From assembly GCA_019420945.1 (NCBI GenBank), contig JAHZGF010000017.1:1-64000 (forward strand): 64,000 nucleotides of DNA. Reading direction: 5' to 3'. The DNA comes from Clostridiales bacterium (lineage in GTDB: Bacteria > Bacillota > Clostridia > Oscillospirales > Oscillospiraceae). Under the pieces are notes generated by a model. That model was not told the origin of the DNA, ran no database searches, and saw only the letters and a program-made list of their open reading frames with translations. The number at the start of each line of letters is the position of its first letter. Positions within the stretch are counted from its first letter, which is position 1. The translations under genes were made by a program, and so were the position numbers. Shown here piece after piece: positions 52,526 through 61,028 of the stretch.

Positions 52526-53638
52526 ATGAGACATATCATCTGTCTTGCGCAGAGCAAGTGGAGCGCGGATCCAGAGCGCACGCAGCATCTGATGCGTCTG
52601 TTAAATGACGTTGAGATCAGCTACTTTGAGCTGACGGTAACTGCAAATATTACCAGCTATCTAATGGATCAAAACACCTTGGAGGCCAGAGAGCCTCATC
52701 CGGGAATCAAAGTATACAGGGTGCCAACTGTTCTGTTTTGGAAAAATGGGTCCACCTTGCTGGAAAAATGGAGCATGAAGAAAACCCTGAAAGCAATCCG
52801 TCGTTGTCTGAGGGAGGCTGGAGTGCGCAATGGTTTATTGTGGTGCGCCACTCCGGTGATGGCTGACATCATAGAACAGATTCCCCACAATGGGTTGATT
52901 TATGACTGCTATCGGGCCTGGGATCGCTATCCGGAGCGACTTGAAAGTCAAGTGGCCTATGATGCCGACCTGGTGTTTGCCGCTTCCGACAATCTGTTGG
53001 AACATGTTTCACCCTGCAACCAGAACACGTTTCTGCTGGCCAATGGTGTCAACTACGGGTTATATGCCCGAGGAGGAAATCCGGAGACAAGACCAGATCC
53101 GGCGTTTGATCGGTTTCGGGGCACAGTCTTTGGTTATTTTGGAAACGTGGAGCGCAATATGGATCTGCGTCCGGTATTATATGCAGCTAAGCGAAATCCG
53201 GGATGGACGTTTGTCATCATCGGCCGGGTAAAGGCGGGGCATCCGGATGCAGCCAGAATCAAGCAGGCAAAAAACATCTTTTGTTTGGGGCACCGCTCTC
53301 CTGCAGATGTGCCGGGGTGCCTGGCGGCCTGTGACGTGTGTTTTGACCTGCTGCATAATGACATTGCGGACGAAGATGTGGTACCAGAACGGATATATGC
53401 CTATTTTGCCGCCCAAAAGCCCGTTGCCTGTGTCTATCCCCGACGCTATGTGCCGGAGTATCCGGATGTGGTTTATGGGGCCCATAGTGATGAGGAATTT
53501 GAGCAGGCCTGTTTGAAAGCTGCCAACGAATTGGGGCGGCGGAAACGGATCCGAAGAGGACAATATGCCCGGGCGGCAGACTGGAGCGACAGAGCTCATT
53601 TGCTGCATCAAATTTTACGGGATAACGGTATGCTTTAA
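52526..53638 (+). CDS. Glycosyltransferase, GT4-like (TuaH-like)
   Basis: A 370-residue GT-B-type glycosyltransferase. The C-terminal nucleotide-sugar half has FGYFGNVERNMDLR, WTFVIIGRVKAGH, FCLGHRSPADVPGCLAACDVC and a VPERIYAYFAAQKPV segment with the conserved Glu near the donor site. No membrane helix is seen. It resembles teichuronic-acid-type transferases and is probably involved in surface polysaccharide synthesis. I use the ATG at 52526 with AAAGGG eight bases upstream; the GTG at 52517 is less likely. Confidence 0.83.
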   Translation: MRHIICLAQSKWSADPERTQHLMRLLNDVEISYFELTVTANITSYLMDQNTLEAREPHPGIKVYRVPTVLFWKNGSTLLEKWSMKKTLKAIRRCLREAGVRNGLLWCATPVMADIIEQIPHNGLIYDCYRAWDRYPERLESQVAYDADLVFAASDNLLEHVSPCNQNTFLLANGVNYGLYARGGNPETRPDPAFDRFRGTVFGYFGNVERNMDLRPVLYAAKRNPGWTFVIIGRVKAGHPDAARIKQAKNIFCLGHRSPADVPGCLAACDVCFDLLHNDIADEDVVPERIYAYFAAQKPVACVYPRRYVPEYPDVVYGAHSDEEFEQACLKAANELGRRKRIRRGQYARAADWSDRAHLLHQILRDNGML

Positions 53639-53724
53639 TCTTGTCTATTTCGGACAATGGGATACAAAATGACTGTATTTCCTTGTGAAAGCGTACAAAA
53701 ATGACGGCAGTAAAATTTGCGCCC

Positions 53725-53753
53725 TTGAAAAGATGGTTCTTTTCCACTAAAAT
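53725..53753 (+). promoter_or_regulatory. Promoter of the purE leader/operon
   Basis: TTGAAA (53725-53730), a 17-base spacer, TAAAAT (53748-53753). Transcription would begin near 53760, about 27 nt before the leader ORF. Confidence 0.62.
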
Positions 53754-53786
53754 GAATACAAATGAAATGGACAGGAGGAAGGCGCA

Positions 53787-53846
53787 ATGATGTACTCTAT
53801 GCTGTTTTTCCGTGCCCGGTGTGTTATTGCGTCCAAATCTGTATAA
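53787..53846 (+). CDS. Putative 19-residue leader peptide upstream of purE
   Basis: A short frame MMYSMLFFRARCVIASKSV then TAA. It has a strong AGGAGG site about eight bases upstream, lies just after the probable promoter, and is followed at once by a terminator before purE. That order is typical of an attenuation leader, although no run of one amino acid is seen. It could also encode a tiny membrane-active peptide. Too short for normal gene calling. Confidence 0.5.
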   Translation: MMYSMLFFRARCVIASKSV

Positions 53847-53859
53847 GTAAATTTCTGTT

Positions 53860-53896
53860 AAGCAGGTAAGGTATACTTACCTGCTTACTGTTTTTT
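53860..53896 (+). terminator. Leader terminator / attenuator ahead of purE
   Basis: AAGCAGGTAAG (53860-53870), loop GTATA, CTTACCTGCTT (53876-53886), then ACTG and T6. It lies between the leader ORF and purE, so the pur genes need readthrough or antitermination. Confidence 0.75.
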
Positions 53897-53921
53897 ACTA
53901 TTTTTAAAGGAGAGATCGTTC

Positions 53922-54422
53922 ATGAGCAAGAAAGTCGCGGTCATTATGGGGTCTGACAGTGATTGGCCTAATGTAAAAGCGGCCTGCACCCAACTCAAAG
54001 CCTTTGACATCCCTTTTGAAGCCCATATTCTGAGTGCCCATCGCACTCCCGCCGAGGCGGCCGCGTTTGCCAAATCTGCCCGTGAAAATGGCTTCGGTGT
54101 GATTATCTGCGCCGCAGGTATGGCGGCTCATCTGGCCGGCGCCTTTGCCGGCAATACCACCCTGCCTGTGATCGGCATCCCTATGAAGGGGGGAGCTATG
54201 GACGGCTTGGACGCCCTTTTGGCAACGGTTCAGATGCCCTCCGGCATTCCGGTAGCTACGGTGGCGCTGAATGGTGCCAAGAATGCTGCGGTGCTGGCTG
54301 CTCAGATTTTGGCGGTTACCGATGACGCGTTGGCGGCCAAGTTGGATGCGGCCAGAGTGGAAATGAGCGCCCAGATCGCAGAAAAGGAAACCAAGCTCCA
54401 GGCGGAGCTGGCCAGCCTGTGA
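53922..54422 (+). CDS. purE: N5-carboxyaminoimidazole ribonucleotide mutase PurE
   Basis: A 166-residue class I PurE that converts N5-CAIR to CAIR. MGSDSDWPNVKAA and ILSAHRTPAE (catalytic His) are visible, with the GMAAHLAGAFAGNTTLPVIGIP segment. A GGAGAG site precedes the ATG. It overlaps none of its neighbours but starts the purE-F-M-N run, here without purK or purC in the window. Confidence 0.96.
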   Translation: MSKKVAVIMGSDSDWPNVKAACTQLKAFDIPFEAHILSAHRTPAEAAAFAKSARENGFGVIICAAGMAAHLAGAFAGNTTLPVIGIPMKGGAMDGLDALLATVQMPSGIPVATVALNGAKNAAVLAAQILAVTDDALAAKLDAARVEMSAQIAEKETKLQAELASL

Positions 54423-54451
54423 TGAGGTTAAACTGTGGCAAGGAGGGTGCT

Positions 54452-55897
54452 ATGAGCATCGAAGGTACATTGTTTGATGACAAGCTCCAGGAGGAGTGCG
54501 GAATCTTTGGCATTGCTGCGGGTGAATCTCTGGCCGACCCCGCCATCAGCACATACCAAGCGCTCTTTGCGCTTCAGCATAGAGGACAGGATTCCAGCGG
54601 TATTGCGGTTTGTTTGAATGGCGACATCAAGGCCCACAAGGCAAGAGGACTGGTCCCCGATGTGTTCGATCAGGCACATTTGGATGCCTTCCACGGGGCC
54701 AGAGCAGCAGTGGGGCATGTGCGGCAAAGCACAGGAACAGGTCTGTCTACCGTCAGCGATATTCAGCCTCTGGTGGTGCACCATGCCTCTGGTTCTCTGG
54801 CGCTGTGCTATAACGGCAAACTGGTCAACAGTAAGGCCCTTCGGGCGGAAACGGAAAACCGGGGCGGCATTTTCCAGGGCACCAATGATGCTGAGGTCAT
54901 CTCCTATGTGATCGTCCGGGAGCACCTTCGGACGGACACTTTGGCTGATGCTGTGCTCAACGCTATGCATTATCTGATTGGCGCTTTTTCTATGGTAGTC
55001 ATGGACAGAAACTGCCTGATTGCCGCCAGGGATCCCAATGGTTTCCGACCGCTGTGCATGGGAAAAGTAGGGGATTCCATTGTGTTTGCCTCTGAATCTT
55101 GTGCCATTGAAGCTCTGGGCGGTACATTCCTGCGGGATGTTGCCCCTGGTGAAGTGGTGGTGACGGAATACGGCAGCGGGGAGATCCAATCTTATCACTG
55201 TGATATTCGTGCGAAATCCGCTCTGTGCATGTTTGAACTGATTTATTTTGCCCGGCAGGATTCCGTAGTAGATGGAGCCTCTGTCAGCAAAGTCCGAGAG
55301 ATGGCAGGCCGTATGCTGGCCCGCAACAGCACGGTTCAGGGAGATCTGGTACTGGGTGTGCCGGACTCGGGCATTGTGGGTGCCATGGGTTATGCCCGGG
55401 AGTCCGGTATTCCCTACGAGCTGGGATTGATGAAAAACCGTTATATCCAGCGCACCTTCATCGAATCCAGAGCCTGGGAGCGAGAGAAATCAGTTCGGAT
55501 CAAGCTGAACGCCATCTCTTCCTGCGTCAAAGGAAAACGTATTATTTTGGTAGACGACTCTATCGTTCGGGGTACCACCAGCGCCCGGATTATTCAGCTG
55601 CTGCGGGATGCGGGCGCAAAAGAGGTGCACGTCAAGTCTACCGCCCCCGCCTTTATTTACCCCTGCTATTTTGGTACGTCGCTGCCTGAACCCGGCCAAC
55701 TGGCAGCCTTTGGCCGCACGGTGGAAGAGGTCTGCCAGTTGATTGGTGCGGACTCTCTCCAGTATCTCCGGGTGGAAGATCTGAAGGAGATCACAACCGA
55801 TTTGAACATTCAATTCTGCGACGCATGTTTCACCGGCCACTATGCGGTGCCGGTACCCAGAAAGCAAGAGGATCAGCTGAGTATCAGCAATTTTTAA
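54452..55897 (+). CDS. purF: Amidophosphoribosyltransferase PurF
   Basis: A 481-residue PurF. The N-terminal Ntn-hydrolase domain begins at the CGIFGI cysteine after a propeptide of about 15 residues; the phosphoribosyltransferase domain has IILVDDSIVRGTTS for PRPP binding. It catalyses the first step of purine synthesis. Cysteines in the C-terminal half (including CDACFTGHY) are consistent with the [4Fe-4S] type of PurF. The ATG at 54452 follows GGAGGG. Confidence 0.96.
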   Translation: MSIEGTLFDDKLQEECGIFGIAAGESLADPAISTYQALFALQHRGQDSSGIAVCLNGDIKAHKARGLVPDVFDQAHLDAFHGARAAVGHVRQSTGTGLSTVSDIQPLVVHHASGSLALCYNGKLVNSKALRAETENRGGIFQGTNDAEVISYVIVREHLRTDTLADAVLNAMHYLIGAFSMVVMDRNCLIAARDPNGFRPLCMGKVGDSIVFASESCAIEALGGTFLRDVAPGEVVVTEYGSGEIQSYHCDIRAKSALCMFELIYFARQDSVVDGASVSKVREMAGRMLARNSTVQGDLVLGVPDSGIVGAMGYARESGIPYELGLMKNRYIQRTFIESRAWEREKSVRIKLNAISSCVKGKRIILVDDSIVRGTTSARIIQLLRDAGAKEVHVKSTAPAFIYPCYFGTSLPEPGQLAAFGRTVEEVCQLIGADSLQYLRVEDLKEITTDLNIQFCDACFTGHYAVPVPRKQEDQLSISNF

Positions 55898-55936
55898 TCG
55901 CACTGAGTAATATCAAGAAAACTGGAGGAATTGAGA

Positions 55937-56977
55937 ATGAGCGTTAGTAAATCTGACTCTTACGCCGCTGCCGGCGTAGATGTGACCGCTGGATACGAGG
56001 CAGTCAATCGCATTAAGCCTCTGGTGGAATCCACCAATGTTCCCGGCGTTCTGGGAGGGCTGGGCGGCTTTGGCGGCATGTTTGAGCCCCAGATTGCCGG
56101 CATGAAGCGGCCTATCACGGTTTCCGGAACCGATGGTGTGGGAACAAAACTGAAGCTGGCCTTTTTGATGGATAAGCATGACACTGTGGGCATTGACTGC
56201 GTGGCTATGTGTGTCAATGACATCATTTGTGCCGGTGCTTCTCCTATGTTCTTCCTGGACTACATTGCCTGCGGCAAGAATAACCCCCAGCGTATTGAGG
56301 ATATTGTCAGCGGCATCGCTGAGGGCTGCCGTCAGGCTGGCTGTGCGCTGATTGGCGGTGAGACCGCTGAGATGCCCGGCTTTTATCCGGAAGATGAGTA
56401 TGATCTGGCTGGTTTCTCCGTGGGTCTGGTGGACTATGACAAGGTCATTGACAGCAGCAATATGCAGGAGGGAGATATCCTGATCGGCTTGGCTTCCTCT
56501 GGTGTTCACTCTAACGGTTATTCTCTGGTGCGCAAGGTGCTCAACATCAACGAGACCTACAACCAGTACAACAATGATTTGGGCTGCACCCTGGGCGAAG
56601 AGCTCCTGAAACCCACCCGGATCTATGTGCGGGCCGTTAAGCGCCTGTTGGATCTGGGAGTGGAGATCCATGGCATCAGTCACATCACCGGCGGCGGTTT
56701 CTTCGAGAATGTGCCCCGTATGATGAAAGAGGGACTGGTTGCCAATATTCAGACCAATTCCTTCCCCCGTCCTGTGATCTTTGATATTCTGCAGAAAGCG
56801 GGCGATATCCCCACCCGGGAGATGTACAACACCTTTAATATGGGTATTGGCATGGTGATTGCAGTGCCCAACAGCTGTGCTGGCGAGGCTCTGTCTGCCC
56901 TGGTGAAGGCAGGCGAGCGGGCCTATATCATTGGCAATGTGACCAGCGGCGAGACCGGTGTTGAGGTGGCATTTTGA
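55937..56977 (+). CDS. purM: Phosphoribosylformylglycinamidine cyclo-ligase PurM
   Basis: A 346-residue AIR synthetase with SGTDGVGTKLKLA, GETAEMPGFY and SSGVHSNGYSLVR. It closes the imidazole ring of the purine precursor. The ATG at 55937 has GGAGG eight bases upstream. Its stop overlaps the purN start (TTGA). Confidence 0.97.
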   Translation: MSVSKSDSYAAAGVDVTAGYEAVNRIKPLVESTNVPGVLGGLGGFGGMFEPQIAGMKRPITVSGTDGVGTKLKLAFLMDKHDTVGIDCVAMCVNDIICAGASPMFFLDYIACGKNNPQRIEDIVSGIAEGCRQAGCALIGGETAEMPGFYPEDEYDLAGFSVGLVDYDKVIDSSNMQEGDILIGLASSGVHSNGYSLVRKVLNINETYNQYNNDLGCTLGEELLKPTRIYVRAVKRLLDLGVEIHGISHITGGGFFENVPRMMKEGLVANIQTNSFPRPVIFDILQKAGDIPTREMYNTFNMGIGMVIAVPNSCAGEALSALVKAGERAYIIGNVTSGETGVEVAF

Positions 56978-57600
56978 AACGGATCGCGGTATTAGTCTCC
57001 GGAGGTGGCACCAACCTCCAGGCGCTGATTGATGCGAAAAACAGAGGTGAGATTCCAGAGGGTGAATTTGCCGCTGTGATCTCCTCCTCTCCCAATGCCT
57101 ATGCCCTGAAGCGGGCGGAGACGGCAGGTATATCCACCTTTGTCATTGACCGGAAAGCTTATGGCTCCAATCGGGAGATGACGGTTTCCCTGACGGAGCT
57201 GCTGCAGGCCCAGAAGATTGATTTGGTGGTATTGGCCGGTTTCATGTATATTTTGACTGAAGAGCTGGTAAATGCCTATCCCAACGCCATCATCAATGTG
57301 CATCCGGCTTTGATTCCGTCTTTTTGCGGTGAAGGCTGCTATGGTCTGCATGTTCATGAAAAAGCCATTGCATATGGCGTAAAGGTGTCCGGCGCTACCG
57401 TCCACTTTGTCAGTGAAGAGTGCGATGGCGGGCCGATTATTCTGCAGAAAGCTGTGCCGGTGGAGGAATCCGACACGCCGGAGACACTGCAGCGCCGCAT
57501 CATGGAGCAGGCAGAGTGGATTCTGCTGCCTAAGGCTGTCGACCTGTTCTGCCGAGACAAGCTTTCGGTGGAAGGACGACGGGTCCATATTCTGCCCTGA
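56974..57600 (+). CDS. purN: Phosphoribosylglycinamide formyltransferase PurN
   Basis: A 208-residue GAR transformylase. Its N-terminus is IAVLVSGGGTNLQALID, and the formyl-THF site shows INVHPALIPSF and SGATVHFVSEECDGGPII. It uses 10-formyl-THF, linking to folD. The start is a TTG coupled to the purM stop. The next purine genes are under a separate promoter and riboswitch. Confidence 0.95.
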   Translation: MKRIAVLVSGGGTNLQALIDAKNRGEIPEGEFAAVISSSPNAYALKRAETAGISTFVIDRKAYGSNREMTVSLTELLQAQKIDLVVLAGFMYILTEELVNAYPNAIINVHPALIPSFCGEGCYGLHVHEKAIAYGVKVSGATVHFVSEECDGGPIILQKAVPVEESDTPETLQRRIMEQAEWILLPKAVDLFCRDKLSVEGRRVHILP

Positions 57601-57612
57601 ACCAGAGTTTTC

Positions 57613-57642
57613 TTGACAACGGCGCGGCGGTTATGGTACACT
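57613..57642 (+). promoter_or_regulatory. Promoter of the riboswitch-controlled purine genes
   Basis: TTGACA (57613-57618), an 18-base spacer, and TACACT (57637-57642), about ten bases before the riboswitch. Confidence 0.68.
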
Positions 57643-57652
57643 AAATTTTGCT

Positions 57653-57743
57653 ATATGACTGACGGAAGTGGAGTTACCACATGGAGTATAGCAGTATAAA
57701 TGCCGACCGTCTGGGCGCACCTTGTCAAGGTGCGCCCTTTTTT
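57653..57743 (+). promoter_or_regulatory. ZTP/ZMP (pfl) riboswitch with terminator
   Basis: The RNA shows the pfl consensus in order: GACTGACGG, a GTGGAGTTACCAC hairpin followed by ATGGAG, a linker, and GCCGACCGTCTGGGC. The final CTGGGC runs into a strong terminator, GGGCGCACCTTG (57713-57724) with CAAGGTGCGCCC (57726-57737) and T6. In known ZTP riboswitches, ZMP/ZTP binding stops the terminator from forming, so downstream genes turn on when 10-formyl-THF is short. Downstream are the AICAR formyltransferase and IMP cyclohydrolase that use ZMP, which is a good fit. Confidence 0.88.
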
Positions 57744-57796
57744 ATTTATTTTCCCTGGCGCGCCTGAACTGATGCATCAAACAGGAGGAATTGACT

Positions 57797-58504
57797 GTGG
57801 AACAGAGAAACTTATTGGAACAGCTGAAGAACAATCCTTATCCGGGCCGCGGCATTGTGCTGGGCCGTACCGCTGATGACAAACATGCTGTCATTGCTTA
57901 CTTTATTATGGGCCGCAGCGAGAACAGCCGTAACCGGATTTTCTCCGTCACTGAGGATGGCATTCGCACCGAAGCTTATGATCCCTCCAAGATGGAAGAT
58001 CCCTCTTTGATTATCTACCATCCGGTGCGCCTGTTTGAAGGGAAAACCATTGTCACCAACGGCGACCAGACGGATACCATCAGAGATTTCATGGCGGAGG
58101 GGAAGTGCTTCCGCCATGCGCTGACAACCCGTGAGTTTGAGCCTGACGCCCCCAACTACACCCCTCGTATTTCCGGTGTAGTGCTGCCGGATGGCAGCTA
58201 TAAGCTCTCCATTCTGAAGAGCTTTAACGGCAATCCCGACTGCTGCTGCCGCTATTTCTTTGAGTACGATCACCCGGTGGCGGGTAATGGCCACTTCATC
58301 CACACTTACATGGGTGACGGCAATCCGCTGCCCTCCTTTGAGGGAGAGCCTGAGCTGGTGGCCCTGGGCAACGAATCTGTGGCCGATTTTGCCGGCATGC
58401 TGTGGGAAAACCTGAATGAAGAAAATAAGGTTTCGCTCTTCGTCCGCTATATCGACCTTGCCAATGGCGATACCGAAGATATCATCATCAACAAGCACAA
58501 CTGA
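57797..58504 (+). CDS. purO: IMP cyclohydrolase, PurO-like (stand-alone)
   Basis: A 235-residue protein resembling archaeal-type PurO rather than the cyclohydrolase domain of bifunctional PurH: PYPGRGIVLGRT near residue 17 and YFIMGRSENSRNRIF near residue 36 are the family marks. It would close FAICAR to IMP. The start is the GTG at 57797, eight bases after GGAGG. It is followed after 14 nt by a separate AICAR formyltransferase, so the two halves of PurH chemistry are on two proteins here, both under the ZTP riboswitch. Confidence 0.82.
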   Translation: MEQRNLLEQLKNNPYPGRGIVLGRTADDKHAVIAYFIMGRSENSRNRIFSVTEDGIRTEAYDPSKMEDPSLIIYHPVRLFEGKTIVTNGDQTDTIRDFMAEGKCFRHALTTREFEPDAPNYTPRISGVVLPDGSYKLSILKSFNGNPDCCCRYFFEYDHPVAGNGHFIHTYMGDGNPLPSFEGEPELVALGNESVADFAGMLWENLNEENKVSLFVRYIDLANGDTEDIIINKHN

Positions 58505-58518
58505 GGAGGTTTTGGCAC

Positions 58519-59697
58519 ATGAAAGAACTGGAACTGAAGTATGGCTGCAACCCCAACCAGAAGCCGTCCAAGCTCTATATGGCGGACGGCAGTGAACTCC
58601 CTGTCACCGTACTGAACGGCCGGCCGGGCTATATCAACTTCATGGATGCCCTCAACAGCTGGCAGCTGGTGAAGGAGCTGCGGGAAGCCACTGGTCTGCC
58701 TGCCGCAGCCTCCTTCAAGCATGTCTCTCCCGCCGGTGCCGCAGTGGGACTGCCCCTCAGCAAGGTGGAAAAGCAGATCTATTTTGTGGAGCCGGATCAG
58801 GAACTGACTCCCGTGGCCTGTGCCTATATCCGGGCTCGGGGGGCTGATCGCCTTTGCTCTTATGGTGACTGGGCTGCCCTTTCCGACGTCTGCGATGCCG
58901 CTACCGCTTCCTATTTGAAGGCAGAGGTTTCTGACGGTATCATTGCCCCCGGCTATACTGAGGAGGCCCTGGCCATTCTCAAGACCAAAAAGAAGGGCAA
59001 CTACAATGTAGTGCAGATTGATGCCGATTATGTGCCCAAGCTGCAGGAGCGCAGAGAGATCTTTGGCGTGGTTTTCGAGCAGGGCCACAACTTCTTCAAG
59101 CTGGATAATTCTCAGTTTGAGAACATTGTCACCAAAAATAAAGAGCTGCCGGAGCAGGCCCGAATGGATCTGCTGATCTCTCTGATCACCCTGAAGTACA
59201 CCCAGTCCAACTCTGTGTGCTATGTCAAGAACGGCCAGACCATCGGTGTTGGCGCTGGTCAGCAGTCCCGGGTCCACTGTGTCCGCCTGGCCGGCAGCAA
59301 GGCGGACAACTGGATGCTGCGGCAGCACCCCAAGGTGTTGGCGCTGCCCTTCAAGGCGGACATTCGCCGCCCCGCTCGGGATAACGCCATTGATGTTTAT
59401 ATTTCTGATGAGTACGAGGATGTGCTGGCGGAAGGCGTCTGGCAGGAGACCTTTGAGACTAAGCCCGAGGTGTTGACGGCGGAAGAGAAGAAGGCCTGGA
59501 TTGCCACCATGTCTGATGTGGCTCTGGGTTCCGATGCGTTCTTCCCCTTTGGCGACAACATTGAGCGGGCCTTCAAGTCCGGCGTCAAGTATGTGGCGGA
59601 GCCCGGTGGTTCCATTCGGGATGACAACGTCATCGAGGCAGCCGATCATCATGATATGGTGATGGCATTTACCGGGATGCGTCTGTTCCACCATTGA
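58519..59697 (+). CDS. Stand-alone AICAR formyltransferase (PurV/PurH C-domain type)
   Basis: A 392-residue protein homologous only to the AICAR transformylase half of PurH. Signs are KYGCNPNQKPSKLY at the start, SFKHVSPAGAAVG (the conserved Lys-His pair), and the C-terminal GSDAFFPFGDNIERAF and GGSIRDDNVI. It transfers a formyl group from 10-formyl-THF to AICAR. No IMP cyclohydrolase (MGS-like) domain is attached, consistent with the PurO-like gene upstream. A GGAGG precedes the ATG. ZMP, its substrate, is the ligand sensed by the upstream riboswitch. Confidence 0.92.
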   Translation: MKELELKYGCNPNQKPSKLYMADGSELPVTVLNGRPGYINFMDALNSWQLVKELREATGLPAAASFKHVSPAGAAVGLPLSKVEKQIYFVEPDQELTPVACAYIRARGADRLCSYGDWAALSDVCDAATASYLKAEVSDGIIAPGYTEEALAILKTKKKGNYNVVQIDADYVPKLQERREIFGVVFEQGHNFFKLDNSQFENIVTKNKELPEQARMDLLISLITLKYTQSNSVCYVKNGQTIGVGAGQQSRVHCVRLAGSKADNWMLRQHPKVLALPFKADIRRPARDNAIDVYISDEYEDVLAEGVWQETFETKPEVLTAEEKKAWIATMSDVALGSDAFFPFGDNIERAFKSGVKYVAEPGGSIRDDNVIEAADHHDMVMAFTGMRLFHH

Positions 59698-59720
59698 TTG
59701 GGAAAGGGGAATCTGACAGT

Positions 59721-60974
59721 ATGAAAGTTTTGGTTGTTGGCTCCGGTGGACGGGAGCATGCCATTGTCTGGGCCCTTTCCAAGAGTCCCCGGGTTACCGA
59801 ACTCTATTGCGCACCGGGCAATGCGGGTATCGCGCAACAAGCTACCTGCGTTCCTATTGGTGCCACCGATGTGGATGCCATGGTGTCTTGGGCCAAGGAA
59901 AACAAGATGGATTTTGTGGTGGTAGCGCCGGATGATCCTCTTGCCCTGGGTATGGTGGATGCGCTGGAGCAGGCAGGAATTCCCGCCTTTGGCCCTCGGA
60001 AGAATGCGGCAGTCATTGAGGCCAGCAAGGCCTTTTCCAAGGAACTGATGCGGAAGTATCACATTCCCACCGCCAAATACGCCACCTTTACCGATATGGA
60101 TGAGGCTATCGCCTATATTCACGCTGAAGGAGCCCCCATCGTGGTCAAGGCGGACGGCCTGGCCCTGGGTAAGGGGGTCACTGTGGCCGCAACGGAGGAA
60201 GAAGCTGTGGCAGCGGTGAAAGAGATGATGGAAGGCAACAAGTTTGGTGCCTCTGGTTCTACCGTGGTGATTGAAGAATGCATGACGGGCCCTGAGGTGA
60301 CAGTATTGTGCTTTGCCGATGGGGAACACATTTCTCCCATGCCCTCCTCTCAGGACCATAAGCGTGCTTATGACGGCAACCAGGGCCCCAACACTGGTGG
60401 CATGGGTGCTATCTCTCCGGTGGCCTGCTATACGCCTGATATTGCCCGACGCTGTGTAGAGGAGATTTTTGAGCCTACCATGGCGGCCATGAAGGCGGAG
60501 GGCCGCCCCTTCCAGGGTGTCATCTATTTCGGCCTGATGCTGACGGAGGAAGGTCCCAAAGTTGTGGAATATAACGCCCGCTTTGGAGATCCTGAGTGCC
60601 AGGCGTTGCTGATGCGGCTGGACACAGATCTGCTGGAGATTCTGGAAGCCTGTGTTAAGGGGACTCTGGACCAGCTGGATATCCGGTGGAAGGATGAGGC
60701 TGCATGCTGCCTGGTGCTGGCTTCCGGTGGCTATCCTCTGGCCTACGAGAAGGGAAAGCCCATCACCGGACTGGATCAGGTTCAGAATGCCGTGGTGTTC
60801 CATGCCGGCACAGCGGAAAAGGACGGCCAGATTGTCACCAATGGAGGTCGTGTCCTTGGTGTTACTGCGCTGGGGAAGGGGCTGGACAAGGCCATCCAAA
60901 ACGCCTATGATGCAGCCAAGCCTATTCAATTCGACCAGATGCATTTCCGTACTGATATCGGACACGCATTCTAA
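59721..60974 (+). CDS. purD: Phosphoribosylamine-glycine ligase PurD
   Basis: A 417-residue ATP-grasp enzyme with VVGSGGREHAIVWAL at the N-terminus, IVVKADGLALGKGV, QDHKRAYDGNQGPNTGGMGA and EYNARFGDPECQ. It makes GAR from phosphoribosylamine and glycine. The ATG at 59721 is used; AAAGGGG is somewhat far upstream (about 11 bases). Third gene of the riboswitch unit. Confidence 0.96.
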   Translation: MKVLVVGSGGREHAIVWALSKSPRVTELYCAPGNAGIAQQATCVPIGATDVDAMVSWAKENKMDFVVVAPDDPLALGMVDALEQAGIPAFGPRKNAAVIEASKAFSKELMRKYHIPTAKYATFTDMDEAIAYIHAEGAPIVVKADGLALGKGVTVAATEEEAVAAVKEMMEGNKFGASGSTVVIEECMTGPEVTVLCFADGEHISPMPSSQDHKRAYDGNQGPNTGGMGAISPVACYTPDIARRCVEEIFEPTMAAMKAEGRPFQGVIYFGLMLTEEGPKVVEYNARFGDPECQALLMRLDTDLLEILEACVKGTLDQLDIRWKDEAACCLVLASGGYPLAYEKGKPITGLDQVQNAVVFHAGTAEKDGQIVTNGGRVLGVTALGKGLDKAIQNAYDAAKPIQFDQMHFRTDIGHAF

Positions 60975-60985
60975 ACGATAAATCA

Positions 60986-61026
60986 AAAGCCCACCCGGTT
61001 TTAAAACCGAGTGGGCTTTATTTTTA
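60986..61026. terminator. Terminator after purD
   Basis: AAAGCCCACCCGGTTT (60986-61001) pairs with AAACCGAGTGGGCTTT (61004-61019) with one mismatch; ATTTTTA follows. It can also serve the convergent carboxypeptidase gene. Confidence 0.82.
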
Positions 61027-61028
61027 GA

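Noticed and set aside
53640..53920. Purine riboswitch upstream of purE
   Set aside because: The conserved purine aptamer core and kissing loops are not seen; only a promoter, short ORF and terminator are supported.
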